Of a stretch of DNA of 64,000 nt, positions 21,301 to 33,300 are shown one piece after another. The notes beneath the pieces were generated by a model. The model was given only the letters and a program-made list of their open reading frames with translations, ran no database searches and was not told the origin of the DNA. Each line of letters begins with the position of its first letter. Within the stretch, counting starts at the first letter, position 1. The translations under genes were made by a program, and so were the position numbers. This DNA is from Mya arenaria (Eukaryota > Mollusca > Bivalvia > Myida > Myidae), in NCBI RefSeq assembly GCF_026914265.1, contig NC_069134.1:11327758-11391757 (forward strand), in the 5' to 3' direction.

Positions 21301-24300
21301 AAACTTGTGTCATTTTGCCAACAATTTGTGAAGGCCAGTGGTTTGAGGAACATTTGACATTTAAAAACACATATATGGTATTTGCGTTATCAGCATGGCG
21401 GGAGTGACAATAGTTTCCACACTAAATTTATTTTAGGATAAATATAAAACCACTATGCAGAAAAGGGTCATAAATGGTTTATAGACAAATCCAACCTCTT
21501 TTTGGGACAAAAAGTTCATAGTCGCACAATTAATACATGTGGTAATTCCTGACCAGGAATACTACGAAAGGCATCCTCATGGAAATGAATGGCCTTGAAT
21601 CTCATTCAGTTACCCCATCTGCGGTCATTGGCGGGGGGGGGGGGTCATGTGACAACCACGGGAGTGGCACTATTGGGCCAATGCCATCGTCCAACAACAC
21701 AAACGTCCAACATCACAAACACAAACAAACATTCACATTACAAATGTGCGTGTCCCCTGTGACATGAAAGTGTTAAACGTCTGAGCCCGGGCTTTATATT
21801 GTTGTTTATTTCCAGGCCCGACGAGGTCTCTGACCGCCAGTTCTCCATCAACATGCTCCACAGAATGCTCAGGTTTGTAAATAATTTACACTCAATATGT
21901 GTTGTTAACTGCCAGATACTCATTTAAACAGAATTAAGTAAATCCAAACTTAAAATTATTCAATTTCAATTTCGGCAACATAGAGCAACTTCTGTATCAT
22001 CGGCAAAATAGAGCAACTTCTGTATCATTGTTCAATGATTATTAAATTATTGAGCTAATTTAAACCTTTGAAAAGGTTTTATCGTTGCTACGTTGAATAA
22101 TTCGCATTCCATATAAACTATTTAAAAATAGATTTCGTATCGACCCTATAAATCGTGAACGAGTTCCTTTCAAAAAAGTGGCGGATCCGTGTTTTTTTTT
22201 ACTGGTAGAATCACACATGTGTACATGTACGCTGTCTACTCTAGTAGTGGACATTTTCTGCGAATCGTTCGGGATCGTTGGTCCGACACACACTGTGACA
22301 GTAGTAAATAAATTATTGAACGCTATTCCTTCAATTTGTTGCTATTTAGTTTTGTGTGTTCTTCGGCTTAAATGATCGTGCCATGTACCGTATCGCTCCT
22401 GTTTACACAACTATCAGCTCGTTGACCCCGAATATCTTGTTTTTATCAAATATAATATGTAACGCAGATATGCAATTAAACGTGTGAAGAAATACTCTGA
22501 TTGTGATTAATTCCTGTGTGTTTAAACTAAAGTTCGAGTAACGGGAGATAACTGTGTAGGTATTTAAAAAATAAATAAGTGATGTCTGGTCCATACATAT
22601 AATGCTTGAGTTACCGCCCTTATTTCCCAAACTGCTTTAGAAATAATTCACGTGCCAAACCTAATCAGTAACATCCACTGAGTGTAAGGACTACTGTACC
22701 AATCATACGAAATATTTTCGTGGTAAAAGTCGATAATCCCCCGCTGGAAGAAATGTAGTGCAACCTGTATTGCTCATTTTTTCATTGAAAAATATTAATT
22801 TTCCAATTTTGTAGCTTCATTTGAACGCTAAAAGAAACAACATTGAATAGGATTTCACAGGGTGGGGAAAAATTCATCCTAGTGTAGACCTAGTCCCTAG
22901 CCTGTTATACATTTTTAAATACAGTTGTGTTAAATTTGGATTCATTGTAACCCAATATAACGTTTTGAAAGAGTTTTGCTTTGCGATAAATGATAAAACA
23001 TTCTAGTCTACTTAGTTGTGCTGATCAGTTTGTTGTCAGCGAATAATAACCACCCCTTCCTACACATACTTCTTATAAGAAGTATCTGTAGGAAGGGTTT
23101 GTTATTATTCGCTGACAACAAACTGATCAGTTTATACATGAAGTTATAAACTGGGAGTATAATAAATTGCTCCTTGTTATATATATTGTCATAAAAAAAT
23201 GTTTAAGTTCTTATGAAAATATTGCAGGGAGTAGTAAGTTCAAGTACACACCAGGAAAGACCTACCAGTATAAATATGAGGCTGAAACTCGCACATCCCT
23301 TGTTGGGGTTTCCACGGATCACCATACCATCGGACTAACAACCATTGTCGATATTGAAGTTCAGTCAAAATGTGAACTCATTCTTAAGGTAAAACTTTAT
23401 TTAGCATCTGATAAACTGAGATAGATAAACATAGATACTAGATACCCTATTTCCTCAATAAAATGAAAGCCATGTCAATTAAAAATGAAATGTAGGCTAT
23501 TTTTTTAAAATTGTCTGAAATATATATATTCAGACAATTTAAAAAAAAATAGCACAGATTTCCATGACATTGACTTTTGGTGTTTGCCATTTTTTAAGAG
23601 AAAGATCTTGACTACTTTTTTTACATTTTTCAGGTCCATGACACAACATTATTTGCCTATGACTCGAAGGCATACTCTGACCAAGACGTGAACAAGGAGT
23701 TTAGCCAGAAGTTTGAACGCTACCCTCTCCGGTTCTCGTTTCAAGATGGCTCCCTGCAGGCAGTATGCCCACACAAGTCGGAGGAGACGTGGGCCGTCAA
23801 TATAAAAAAAGGCATTCTCTCGGCCTTCCAGAACTCAATGGATAACTTTGAAGCTGAAGAATTTAAGGGAACTGAGGTGTGTTGAAATTGATTGATAGTT
23901 AGGTATTAAACTGTATTTTAAGAGATTTATTAAAAAACACTACAAAAATTAATCAGCAGAAAGTTGTTCAACATGTTTTATTTATAATTCAAAGGAAAAG
24001 TTTCTAATGAAAAAAGCTGCTGCTGCTGCTGCTGCCGCTGCTGCATATCCAATCAATTGTTTTTCTAGTCTATGATCAGCTATTTAAAATACTTCGGTTC
24101 TTGTTTTCTTTTTGATGAGATAAATGGCACATCTGCAGGAGTAAAGATGATCTTAAACATTTCAGATAGTATTTACATTGAAGTATGTTTCAACTTTTTG
24201 AAATGTTTTTAAGCTGTCTCAATTATTGCTTTCCAAGAAGAATATTTAGAATTTTATAAACAGTGTTACCTTTCAGTTGTATGCACACAGATGTGTATGG

Positions 24301-27300
24301 ATATGTGACCAATGGACATGTGTTTAGGCTTAAATGCATTATCTACAGTAATTTTAAAAGTTATATATTATTATATTATAGGTTGATTAACAAAATAATT
24401 ATCTTATATGTTAAAAATAATTATGTTTTAAAAGGGAAAAAAAAAAGTTTTTGCATCCACCTTTATTTTTTGGCATTAAGGCTATCGTCTCTGAGGTCAT
24501 TGAATACTTAGATGTTCAGTTAAGGACATCTAACTTTGAAGTTGAACTTATGTTATAATTTCTGTGGTTTTGATGATAAAAGATGTAGATAAAATATAAA
24601 TTAAAAAAATGAGTCAAAATGAAGGCAATGTAATCTCTTGTTCCTACCTGTACATGAAGAAAAATCAAATGCTGGAGGGGTCAACATGCACGGAAATGAT
24701 CTTAGTATTTATCTTATTACCTGTGTTTCAGGTAGAAAGACCGATTAAACCCCACAAACAGCTGGAGCCCCACTTAATCTCATGTTTTATTTCACTGTTT
24801 CTGCTTTCCTAGAGTGATGTGACTGGGAAGTGTGAAACAGAGTACACCATTGCGCAGCGTGGCTGGCGATTTCTCACTGTGAAGAAGAGCAAAGACCTAT
24901 CTTCCTGCTCTAACAGACAGGGCTTCAACAGCGCCATCCAGACAACACCATTTAGAATCTCATCTGTAGGCTTACTTGAAGTTTACTCAACAAAATATTG
25001 TTAAAACAATTCATGTAGTCTATTAAAACAGTTTTGTTCATATAAACACTGACAAAAATATGATTTCAATGATATGACCTTGGTGTTAAACATTGTAATT
25101 TTGTTTAATACAACTATCATTTTATGGAAAATTATGTTGAAATTCATTTACCATTTTCACTGTATATCAAACCATGGTTATCTGTCAATTATAGGAATCA
25201 ACACTTGAGCACTTTGATCTTTGATTCAGGTCATGAAGTCACTGCCATTGATGAGGGGTACCCACACATGTACCCAGGAAGTAAGCACCTCCGGAACCCT
25301 GAAAAGTGCTCTGTGTCATGAGGTGCATGTCTTCCGGCCATTCTCCACAGACCAGGGTGGTGCCACCACAGAGGTGACACAGAAGCTGAACTTTGTCCAA
25401 GAGAAAAATGGAGTCAATACTGACCAGGGTATTTAATGCCTTTTTGATATATTTTTTTTATATGACTTTACCTTATAATAAATAAAAAAATCTCACAAAT
25501 CAGTCAAAAAACCCATCTTAATCAAAATATTGCTTTTTCAAAACACGGTCAGTTTGATTTGTCAGGTTTTGCTTCTAATCACTTGTTTTTATTTCATGCT
25601 AGCACTACATTTTACTTAGTTCTTTATCATGGCACACATAAATGTTCTGTCATTTTTTCCAATGATAATTAGTATGTAATTGTTTGAAGTGTTTGTTTTG
25701 GTATTCAAGTGTTAGCTCTTGATCTAAGAGACCATTAGTCCAAGCATTGGTCTTTATTGATGCTTACTGCAGTATAACATAAAATGAATTATTTGTATTA
25801 CAGTATGTAAATGTAGTAATTGTCCATTGAAATAATTAACATATTTTACCAAATACATGTCTGAGAAAGATTCAACATTTGACTAGCACCATTATAAAGA
25901 TGATTTAACATTTTTTACTGTAATGACAACACACCATTTTCATTACAGTTGAGTGTGGCCCAGCCCAGGAGCCATTCTTTGAGCATGCTCCGGAAACAGT
26001 GACCTCAGACCTCTCCACTAGAGATGCTCTTGACCTTCTCAGTGACCTGTGTGAAACCACGGCAACGGAGGTAATGCCGGAGACCTCACGGCAGTTCTCC
26101 ACCCTTGTCTCACTCTTGAAGAGAATGGACTTTGACGGCCTAAAGAGAGTGTACAACCAAGTAATGAGGGATTCGTTCTGCAAGAGTAACGTTGACAGAG
26201 CCCGGTATGGATACATGTAAAAAATTGCTATGTAAAACTCTGTTGTCTTGATCTGGTTATGACTTTTTTCGAATGTGTTGGGTTGAGTATGATGAGTATT
26301 TTGTTTAAATGGAATGTTTGTTATCTTGAAGTAGTACTGGAGGTCCCAATGACTTCCACATAGTGCATTTTGACTGTTTTGCCAAATAGCATACAAGGGC
26401 CTTATGGCATGTACCCCAAAAAAGGCCCATGTCCATGGTTTGGAGAAAAGGCTTTTGTCTCTTTTGTGTATGTGAACATATGATATACATTTTATATATC
26501 TTTAATAAATCATCATTAACATGGTTTGTTTTGTCAATAACAATAGAAAACCATTTTAGCACATAACACAGTTGTTGTGGGATTTTGAATTACAAACATG
26601 TTATAAATCTTAACTTGCAGGAAGTTTGCCCTGGATGCATTCCCAATGGTTGGAAGTGATGCCTCTGTGGAGCTGATGAAGACGCTTGTCTCTAACGAGG
26701 ATGTGACGGGCAAGATGGCCGACATGTGGATTGCATCCATTGCCTTTGTCAGCAACCCGACCATCCAGATGATCAAATATGCCAAGGTGATTCATTCATA
26801 TCCAATGATCTTTCAAGAGCTATTATGTGAACTTCGTATTTAATATTTATAATGTTAGACATTAAGGCATGTTGTCCCCATACAAGTCTTTATCCATTTA
26901 CAGTTCTGTATGCAATTTTTACTTTCATCATTGTCATCCTATTTGTATCAGAAATTGTTTAGCCTTCCCTTATTTGAAACTTTCATAAAGCTGGAAATAT
27001 AAATATCTTTTTATTTGTTCCAGGAGTTACTTGGCTTGCCCTCATTTGAAACACGTGTCCTGCTTCCCCTGTCGTCAATGGTTCAGTCCTACTGCCGGGT
27101 GAACCCACTCTGTGTAGAGGTAGAAGAGGTCCAGAATTTCATTGACATGCTCCGAACAAACCTGGATGGGGGATGCAAGGTGGACCAACAAAACTTCAGA
27201 AAGGTATTTTATAAGTACAGGAAAGTGTTATTACGATACCTGGTGAAGTATATTCTAATGTCTTCAATATTCATTTCAGACCAAAACGGACATTTGTCAG

Positions 27301-30300
27301 TTTACTGATTTTAATTAAAAGCATGATCATTCTAAAAAAAATGCACAAGGCTTAGACTTTGTGATATAAAGTCTATGAACACATTTACCTTCCCAGATTA
27401 TGATGACATTGCGAGCCCTTGGAAACACGGGCAACGGGGAGGCCATTATTCCAGCCCTGTACAACTGCATTGAGAATACTGATAACCCGATGGACGTCCG
27501 GGTGGCAGCAATACAGGCCTTTAGAAACTTTCGCTGTGGTGCAGATGTGAGATTTAGTGTACTTTCAAATGTCATATGTGTATGCCATGGTTAAATGTCA
27601 TATTTATGTCATATTCAGCTGTCATATTCAAATGTGTCTAGTCATTTTTATCAGTTTATAATACCTTACCAACCTAAATTTTCGGGTCTGATTTTGATAT
27701 TTTCTCTGCTGCGTCCTATCTTTTTTATTAACATTCTACCATTTTTTCACCAATTTTTTGCCTGTTTCCTATCTATGCTAGCAAGCATCCTATACACAGC
27801 ATAATATGGTATAACAGTTGCTTAGATATGGTCATTTTCATTCAGTGGTTTTTAGGATAATTTGATACAAAGGTTCTTTAGCTAGTTATTAAGGGAAAAG
27901 GTCAATGTTACATTTAAACTTTGTCCACCAATTATTATCTAAACTCTATTTTTAAAATATCTTTATAAGGTTTTGATATGACTTATAACAATTAGATGCA
28001 TATGCTAGTTAAATTTTATTGACTTGCATGTTCAGAGTATATACTCTATGGCAGTGTCACATACACTAGTTTGTTGTTTTAGAGAAACAACTTGATGGGA
28101 GTGTATAGAGATACAACCAGGAATCCAGAGCTGCGTATCCATGCCTACCTGGCAGTAATGAAATGTCCCAATGAATATGTTATTGACCAGATCAGAGACA
28201 CACTAAAGACAGAGGAAAGCAATCAGGTATGGAGTGGTATGGGAGGGTTTTCTGAGGGGACTGAGGGAGGTGTTATAGTAATATATATATATAAAAGTTT
28301 TATAATTCAAGACATATCTGACTGTAAGCATGTGTCTGAAAGGGTATCTTATAGAGACAATGAGAGAAACACTGAAGTAATAGGAAAATAATCAAAGCAG
28401 GTCAGTGTAAGATTGGCTTAGGGGTGTTAGAGAGATTTCTGATGGTTTGGGGAGAGGGGATGAGGAAGTAACAGGAAATCAATCATGCAGGTAAGATTGG
28501 CTAAGGGTGCCAGAGAGATTTCTGATGGATGGGGGAGAGGGTAGGGGAAGCAACAGGAAATCAATCAAGCAGGTAAGTGACATATGGGCTAAAGGTGCCA
28601 GAGATATTCTGATCGATGTGGTATGGGGAGGGGAGGGGTTACTGGGAAGACATCTCAGAGAAGGTATAAGAGCTAAGGTGGGGTTTTCTGACTACTGGAA
28701 TGAGAGAGGATGGGACAAATCTTCTGTTTATATCTAAAGTAACATATATGTGCTGATGTCAAAATTTCTTTGTGCAGATCAGGAAGAGAAAGTATTGTTA
28801 AGGGTATTGAAGGGATGGGTTTGGGAGGGTGTAGGGTTCTTGTGGAATGAAGGTACCAATTGTTGTTGGTTTGAAATAGCTTTAATTTATCAATTAACAG
28901 ACACAAGGTGTGATGCCTGTATTGTTTATCTATGGTTTAAAATTAGTGTACCACATATGCCAAAAAGCATGAGCAATGTTTTGAAGTCATTTCATAAACC
29001 ATAAAATGTTCTTTCTCTCTATGTACGTATTAAATAGCAACAGTGCTATTAAAAACAATTATAAATTCCCCAGTTTCTGATCAGAAACGAGGACACTTTT
29101 TCAAGTCTATCCTTCATAATGTACAACGGAAATCATAAGTGGAACCCTCTTGTTCTACTTTCAGTCTTAATTGTATTAAAGAGCGACAGTTATTTGAACA
29201 ACACTTTTCTGTTATCAAAGGTTCAATTGGTACTCTTATAATGAGGTATACATTTAAATATGTCAATTGTTTGGAATTCTATGATCAATGATTCAGTTGG
29301 ACTTTGCTCTTCCTTTTGGTTTTGTAAACATTTATGTGCCATGAGTATAAACAAATGCTTTCTAAAATATTTCGAAATAATGAATGATCATTTATGAAAT
29401 TCATTTAAAGCTGCACTCTCACAGATTGAACATATTGAAAACACTTTTATTTTTTGTCTCCGAACAAGCCAATTTATGCGAAAATGCAAGTAAACCAGTC
29501 ATATAAGACTGATGATAAAAATAAGATTGCAGATTTTATAATTAAGTTCAAAAATGCTTGTTTCATGCATTTTTCTTAAACAGTTCGTAACGCTTTTAGT
29601 CATAAAACATAAATTTTCGAATGATAATATGAAAAAATCTGCAATCTGATCTTTTGTCAGCAGTCACTGGTTTGCAGATATTTATGCAAAATTTTGCTCA
29701 TTTAAAGACAAAAAAAAATTTTTTCTACAAGTATGTTGTATCTTTTCCGAGGTTCTGTTCACAGGCACACATAAATTTCATGTATTTCTAGGCTGGTTCA
29801 TTTGTCTGGTCACACCTTACCAACTTGATGGAGAGTTCTGACCCAGAGAACAAGCCCATCCAGCGGTTGCTAGGTGATGCGGTACTTGACCGAGAGTTTG
29901 ACCTTGACAAGATGAAGTTTTCCCGTAACTACGAGGGATCCATGTTCAGTGAGAAATTCAACACTGGAGTCAAGGTAAAAATAGTTGTAAAAATGTTAAG
30001 GTTATGTAATAATTAAATGCTAAGATAAAATTGAGTAGAGTTCATTAATACTTGTTATAAAATACAATTAATACAATTGTCATATGAATGACTTATATTT
30101 TTCTTACAGTCTTACAGTCAAGTAAATCAAGTGTCTGTGCAACCCTCTATAGTACTGTGTCACTCATTTACTCACTTCCAGTCAATTAAAACAGATGCAA
30201 TTTGATTTAACCATTTTACCTTGTTCTTCTTTTTGATTGATATTGCAAAAGTAATCTGGTTATGTATTTGAATATTACACATATCTTTCTTTATATTTTA

Positions 30301-33300
30301 CCAGTGATTGAAGACTATTAAGTTTAAGCTATAATTATGACCAATTACTATTTTCTAGACTGACGGTAACCTGATCTGGTCAGGTCGCTCATTCATCCCG
30401 AGGTCGGCATCACTCAACCTGACAGTGAACATGTTTGGCGAGTCTATGAACCTTCTGGAGGTTGGGGGTCGTGTGGAGGGGCTCGAGACGCTTCTGGAGT
30501 CATACTTTGGACCGGTTGGGTACTACAATGATGACAATAAGGGCAGCAATGAAATCCCAGATGCTGATCCCAAACATGCCAGGCTCAGTGCTAAGAAGTT
30601 TAAAGAGATCAAGAGTCAGGTACCAAACCTTTCTGTAATAATTTTGAGTCATGATGATTAAAATGTTTTTGTTCTTTGAATTATCTGCTGTACTTTCAGG
30701 TGTTATGATGATGTCATCTACATTTAATGAATCAAAACATCATTGATTGAAATACATGATTTAACTAAACTCATAAAGTTACATTTAATTCCAACTGTTT
30801 CATTTTACATATTATTGTCAAGATACCTGTTGTCTATAGTCCTTTCATGTTTCCAGGCACGGTCAACACGAGATCAGCTGAGAGGAGCCCTTTACATGAG
30901 GATGTTTGGTAATGAACTCTCCTACAACATGTTCGGAGCAAGCAACGGTGTCCTGGATGACGTCTCCGGATCTGACATGTTTGACTTCCTCCAGAAACTG
31001 CGGAACAACAAACCTCAATCCTTCTCCCTCACAAAGAACATCATGTTTGTTGACAGCACGTACACGGTACCCACTGTGGTTGGTCTACCGCTGAAACTGG
31101 CTGTAAACGGCACGGCCAGTGTGGCACTCAATGTTGGAGGTCAGGTGGACATGAAGAACCCATTGTCCAAGGTTGTCATTGATGGCAACTTCGAACCAAG
31201 GTATGGTTCTATTACCAAAGCGACTGATGTTAATGCAATCTTCACGTACGCAAAAGGAAACATTCATCGATTAGAAAAACAAAAATCTGTTTACATTATG
31301 TAAAGACGAATGTCAGAGATCAGGAATTATCCCTGTTTATCCATTCATTGTTTAAACTTTCAGTGGTTCAGTAAATGTAGACTCCACGATGGGTGTTGAT
31401 GCCGTGGTAACGAGTGGCGGTATCAAGATGGTTTCAACCCTTTACACAAACTCTTGGGCCAAGGGCAGGATTGAACTTGACGGTGGAAATGTGCTTGACA
31501 TGGCCTTTGATATCACAAAGGAGAAAAGTGAAATTGTTGATATCAAGTAAGTTAAAACAATAAATTAAGCCATCATTCAACCACATTGATTATGACCTCC
31601 AAATAAGTATTTAACAACAGTGATGAAAAGGCATACTTCCAGTATAATCATAACATAAGAGAAAATACTTCATATATTATGTATCATTGACTCAAAAAAG
31701 GCATGAATTAGGATACTGATATTAAACACACACGCTTTTCCATATCTAGGAGTGCATTCTACATGGTGTACAATGATGTTGAGAGGGAACAGAGTCTAAT
31801 CTCTGACAACAAACATGAGAAATCTTACTGCACGGGAGACAGACTCGAGAGAGCAACTGGTGAGTAGACCCTAGAGAAAGTCAGATTGAGTTATACCATA
31901 TCATGATTTTCTGGCCTGCTAAAAAAAGCAAAGGCTTGGAAAAAACTGTTGACAAATTAAACAAAGTCAAGATTGGTGCCAAAATTACATGTATGTAGTA
32001 TGAAACTTAATTTTTTAAATTTTATTTTGTTCAATCATAGCCAAATCCGATTTAAGTCAAATGCAGTGATGCAACAATGCAGGGTTTGCAAGGTTATAAT
32101 ATAGTAAAACCATATTATACTGGTATTCAGCTCTGTATCAGTAATTTGGCACCCAAAAGGATGGGCCCTACTGTACCCACAGAGTGGACCTGGGCAAGAT
32201 GCGTGGCCTCTCTTCCACCTTATTGTTTGATTGCAGGCATGCAGCTGTGTATAAGCATGTTAGGGCCCAACACAACAGGCCAGTCTGAGGCCCCACTTTT
32301 CCCACTGAGTGGACCCACCCACCTGGGCCTCTCTCTCACCAAGCTTGACCTGCCCAATGGATACAAGTTTGAGGCCAGGTACATCAAGGTGAGCAATAGG
32401 TCTCTTCATTCCGTTTTAAAGCATCAATAAAGACCTAATAATGTTTGATGCCATTTCATGTTGTAAAAGTTAGTTGCCAAAGATTAAAGTTTAGAAACGA
32501 GTTATAATTCCCTTCAACAAGTGTTTTTCTCCTGAACAAAAGCGGTTGCGGTAATATCATATATCCCCTTCTGCAGACTCCTGTTTTGACCCTGTTCCGA
32601 CTGATGTCAGACACCCCTGGGTCCCTGCACGACAGGGCGACTGGGCTTGATGTGAAATTGAACAAGGATGACAAGTCACTGGTTGCTAGTCTTGTCTCAC
32701 CATGGAAAAAAGCTGTACTTAATGGTATGGTTTATATTCTCTACAAGAATTGTATGGGGACTTTTAAAGTAGTTGAACCAGTTGGTGGTGTGATTATTGT
32801 ACTGTTTTATTTTATTTATCAGTTATGAATACGAAAGATTAAGGTGTGCAAAGATTACATATGTATGTCCATTATTTTTTTTTTATTATATAAAGTTATA
32901 TTTTTATGATATGACTAATTATATAGTGACATATGCTACTGCAGTTGCATATTTGTTGATGTTTTGTTCCAACATGTTAAATGTACTAGATTTGTCTATC
33001 AGTTGACTTACATACTTGTCTTGACTTTAGGCCAACTGCTGGATACCTCCCAGGTAAAGGGCATCACAGGCGACATCAACGTGGATGACGGAGACCGCAT
33101 GTACAACCTGGATGCCAAGGTGAACATTGACAACTCCAAGGACTCAGTGACCTATATCCCCACTTTAACCCTGGAGGTCCCAGACTGGAAGAATGTCAAG
33201 GTTGGCGGAAAGGTGGCATACAAAACTGGCGAGTCACTAGAGTCAAACCTCGTTATCACTGGGGCTACAGATGAACCGATTCATTTTGCAGGTAAAAGAT

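Larger units (their letters stand above)
18385..23227 (+). other. Lipoprotein intron 1 (4.8 kb)
   Basis: Long AT-rich first intron. It holds a G-run near 21633, a 28 bp duplication at 21973-22028, a candidate 57 nt cassette exon at 21816-21872 and a 110 bp palindrome at 23021-23130. Open frames up to 130 codons (for example 19912-20304 on the minus strand) show no recognisable protein. First introns of such genes often carry enhancers; nothing specific seen. Confidence 0.6.
23389..29791 (+). other. Introns 2-10 of the lipoprotein gene
   Basis: Introns at 23389-23633, 23877-24812, 24966-25229, 25429-25948, 26205-26620, 26787-27023, 27204-27396, 27547-28082 and 28227-29791. Intron 2 has a palindrome, intron 3 a CTG tract, and intron 10 donor-side exon copies plus a MITE-like element. 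In the others I see only AT-rich unique sequence. Confidence 0.6.
23228..29974 (+). other. Lipoprotein N-terminal (LPD_N / vitellogenin_N) module, exons 2-11
   Basis: Residues about 19-630. Typical features: the opening FKYTPGKTYQYKYEAET; a Cys pair in GKCETEYTIAQRGWRF and SSCSNRQ; a further Cys in LKSALCHEVHVFRPFS; then an alpha-helical solenoid with FVSNPTIQMIKYAK, LGNTGNGEAIIPAL and VRVAAIQAFRNFRC. This module binds lipid and, in the family, contacts lipid-loading partners such as MTP. Exon borders within it are small and regular. Strong family match. Confidence 0.88.

Noticed and set aside
25905..26396. 163-codon minus-strand frame over lipoprotein exon 6
   Set aside because: It is a shadow of exon 6 on the opposite strand; the plus-strand exon has matching splice sites and family motifs.
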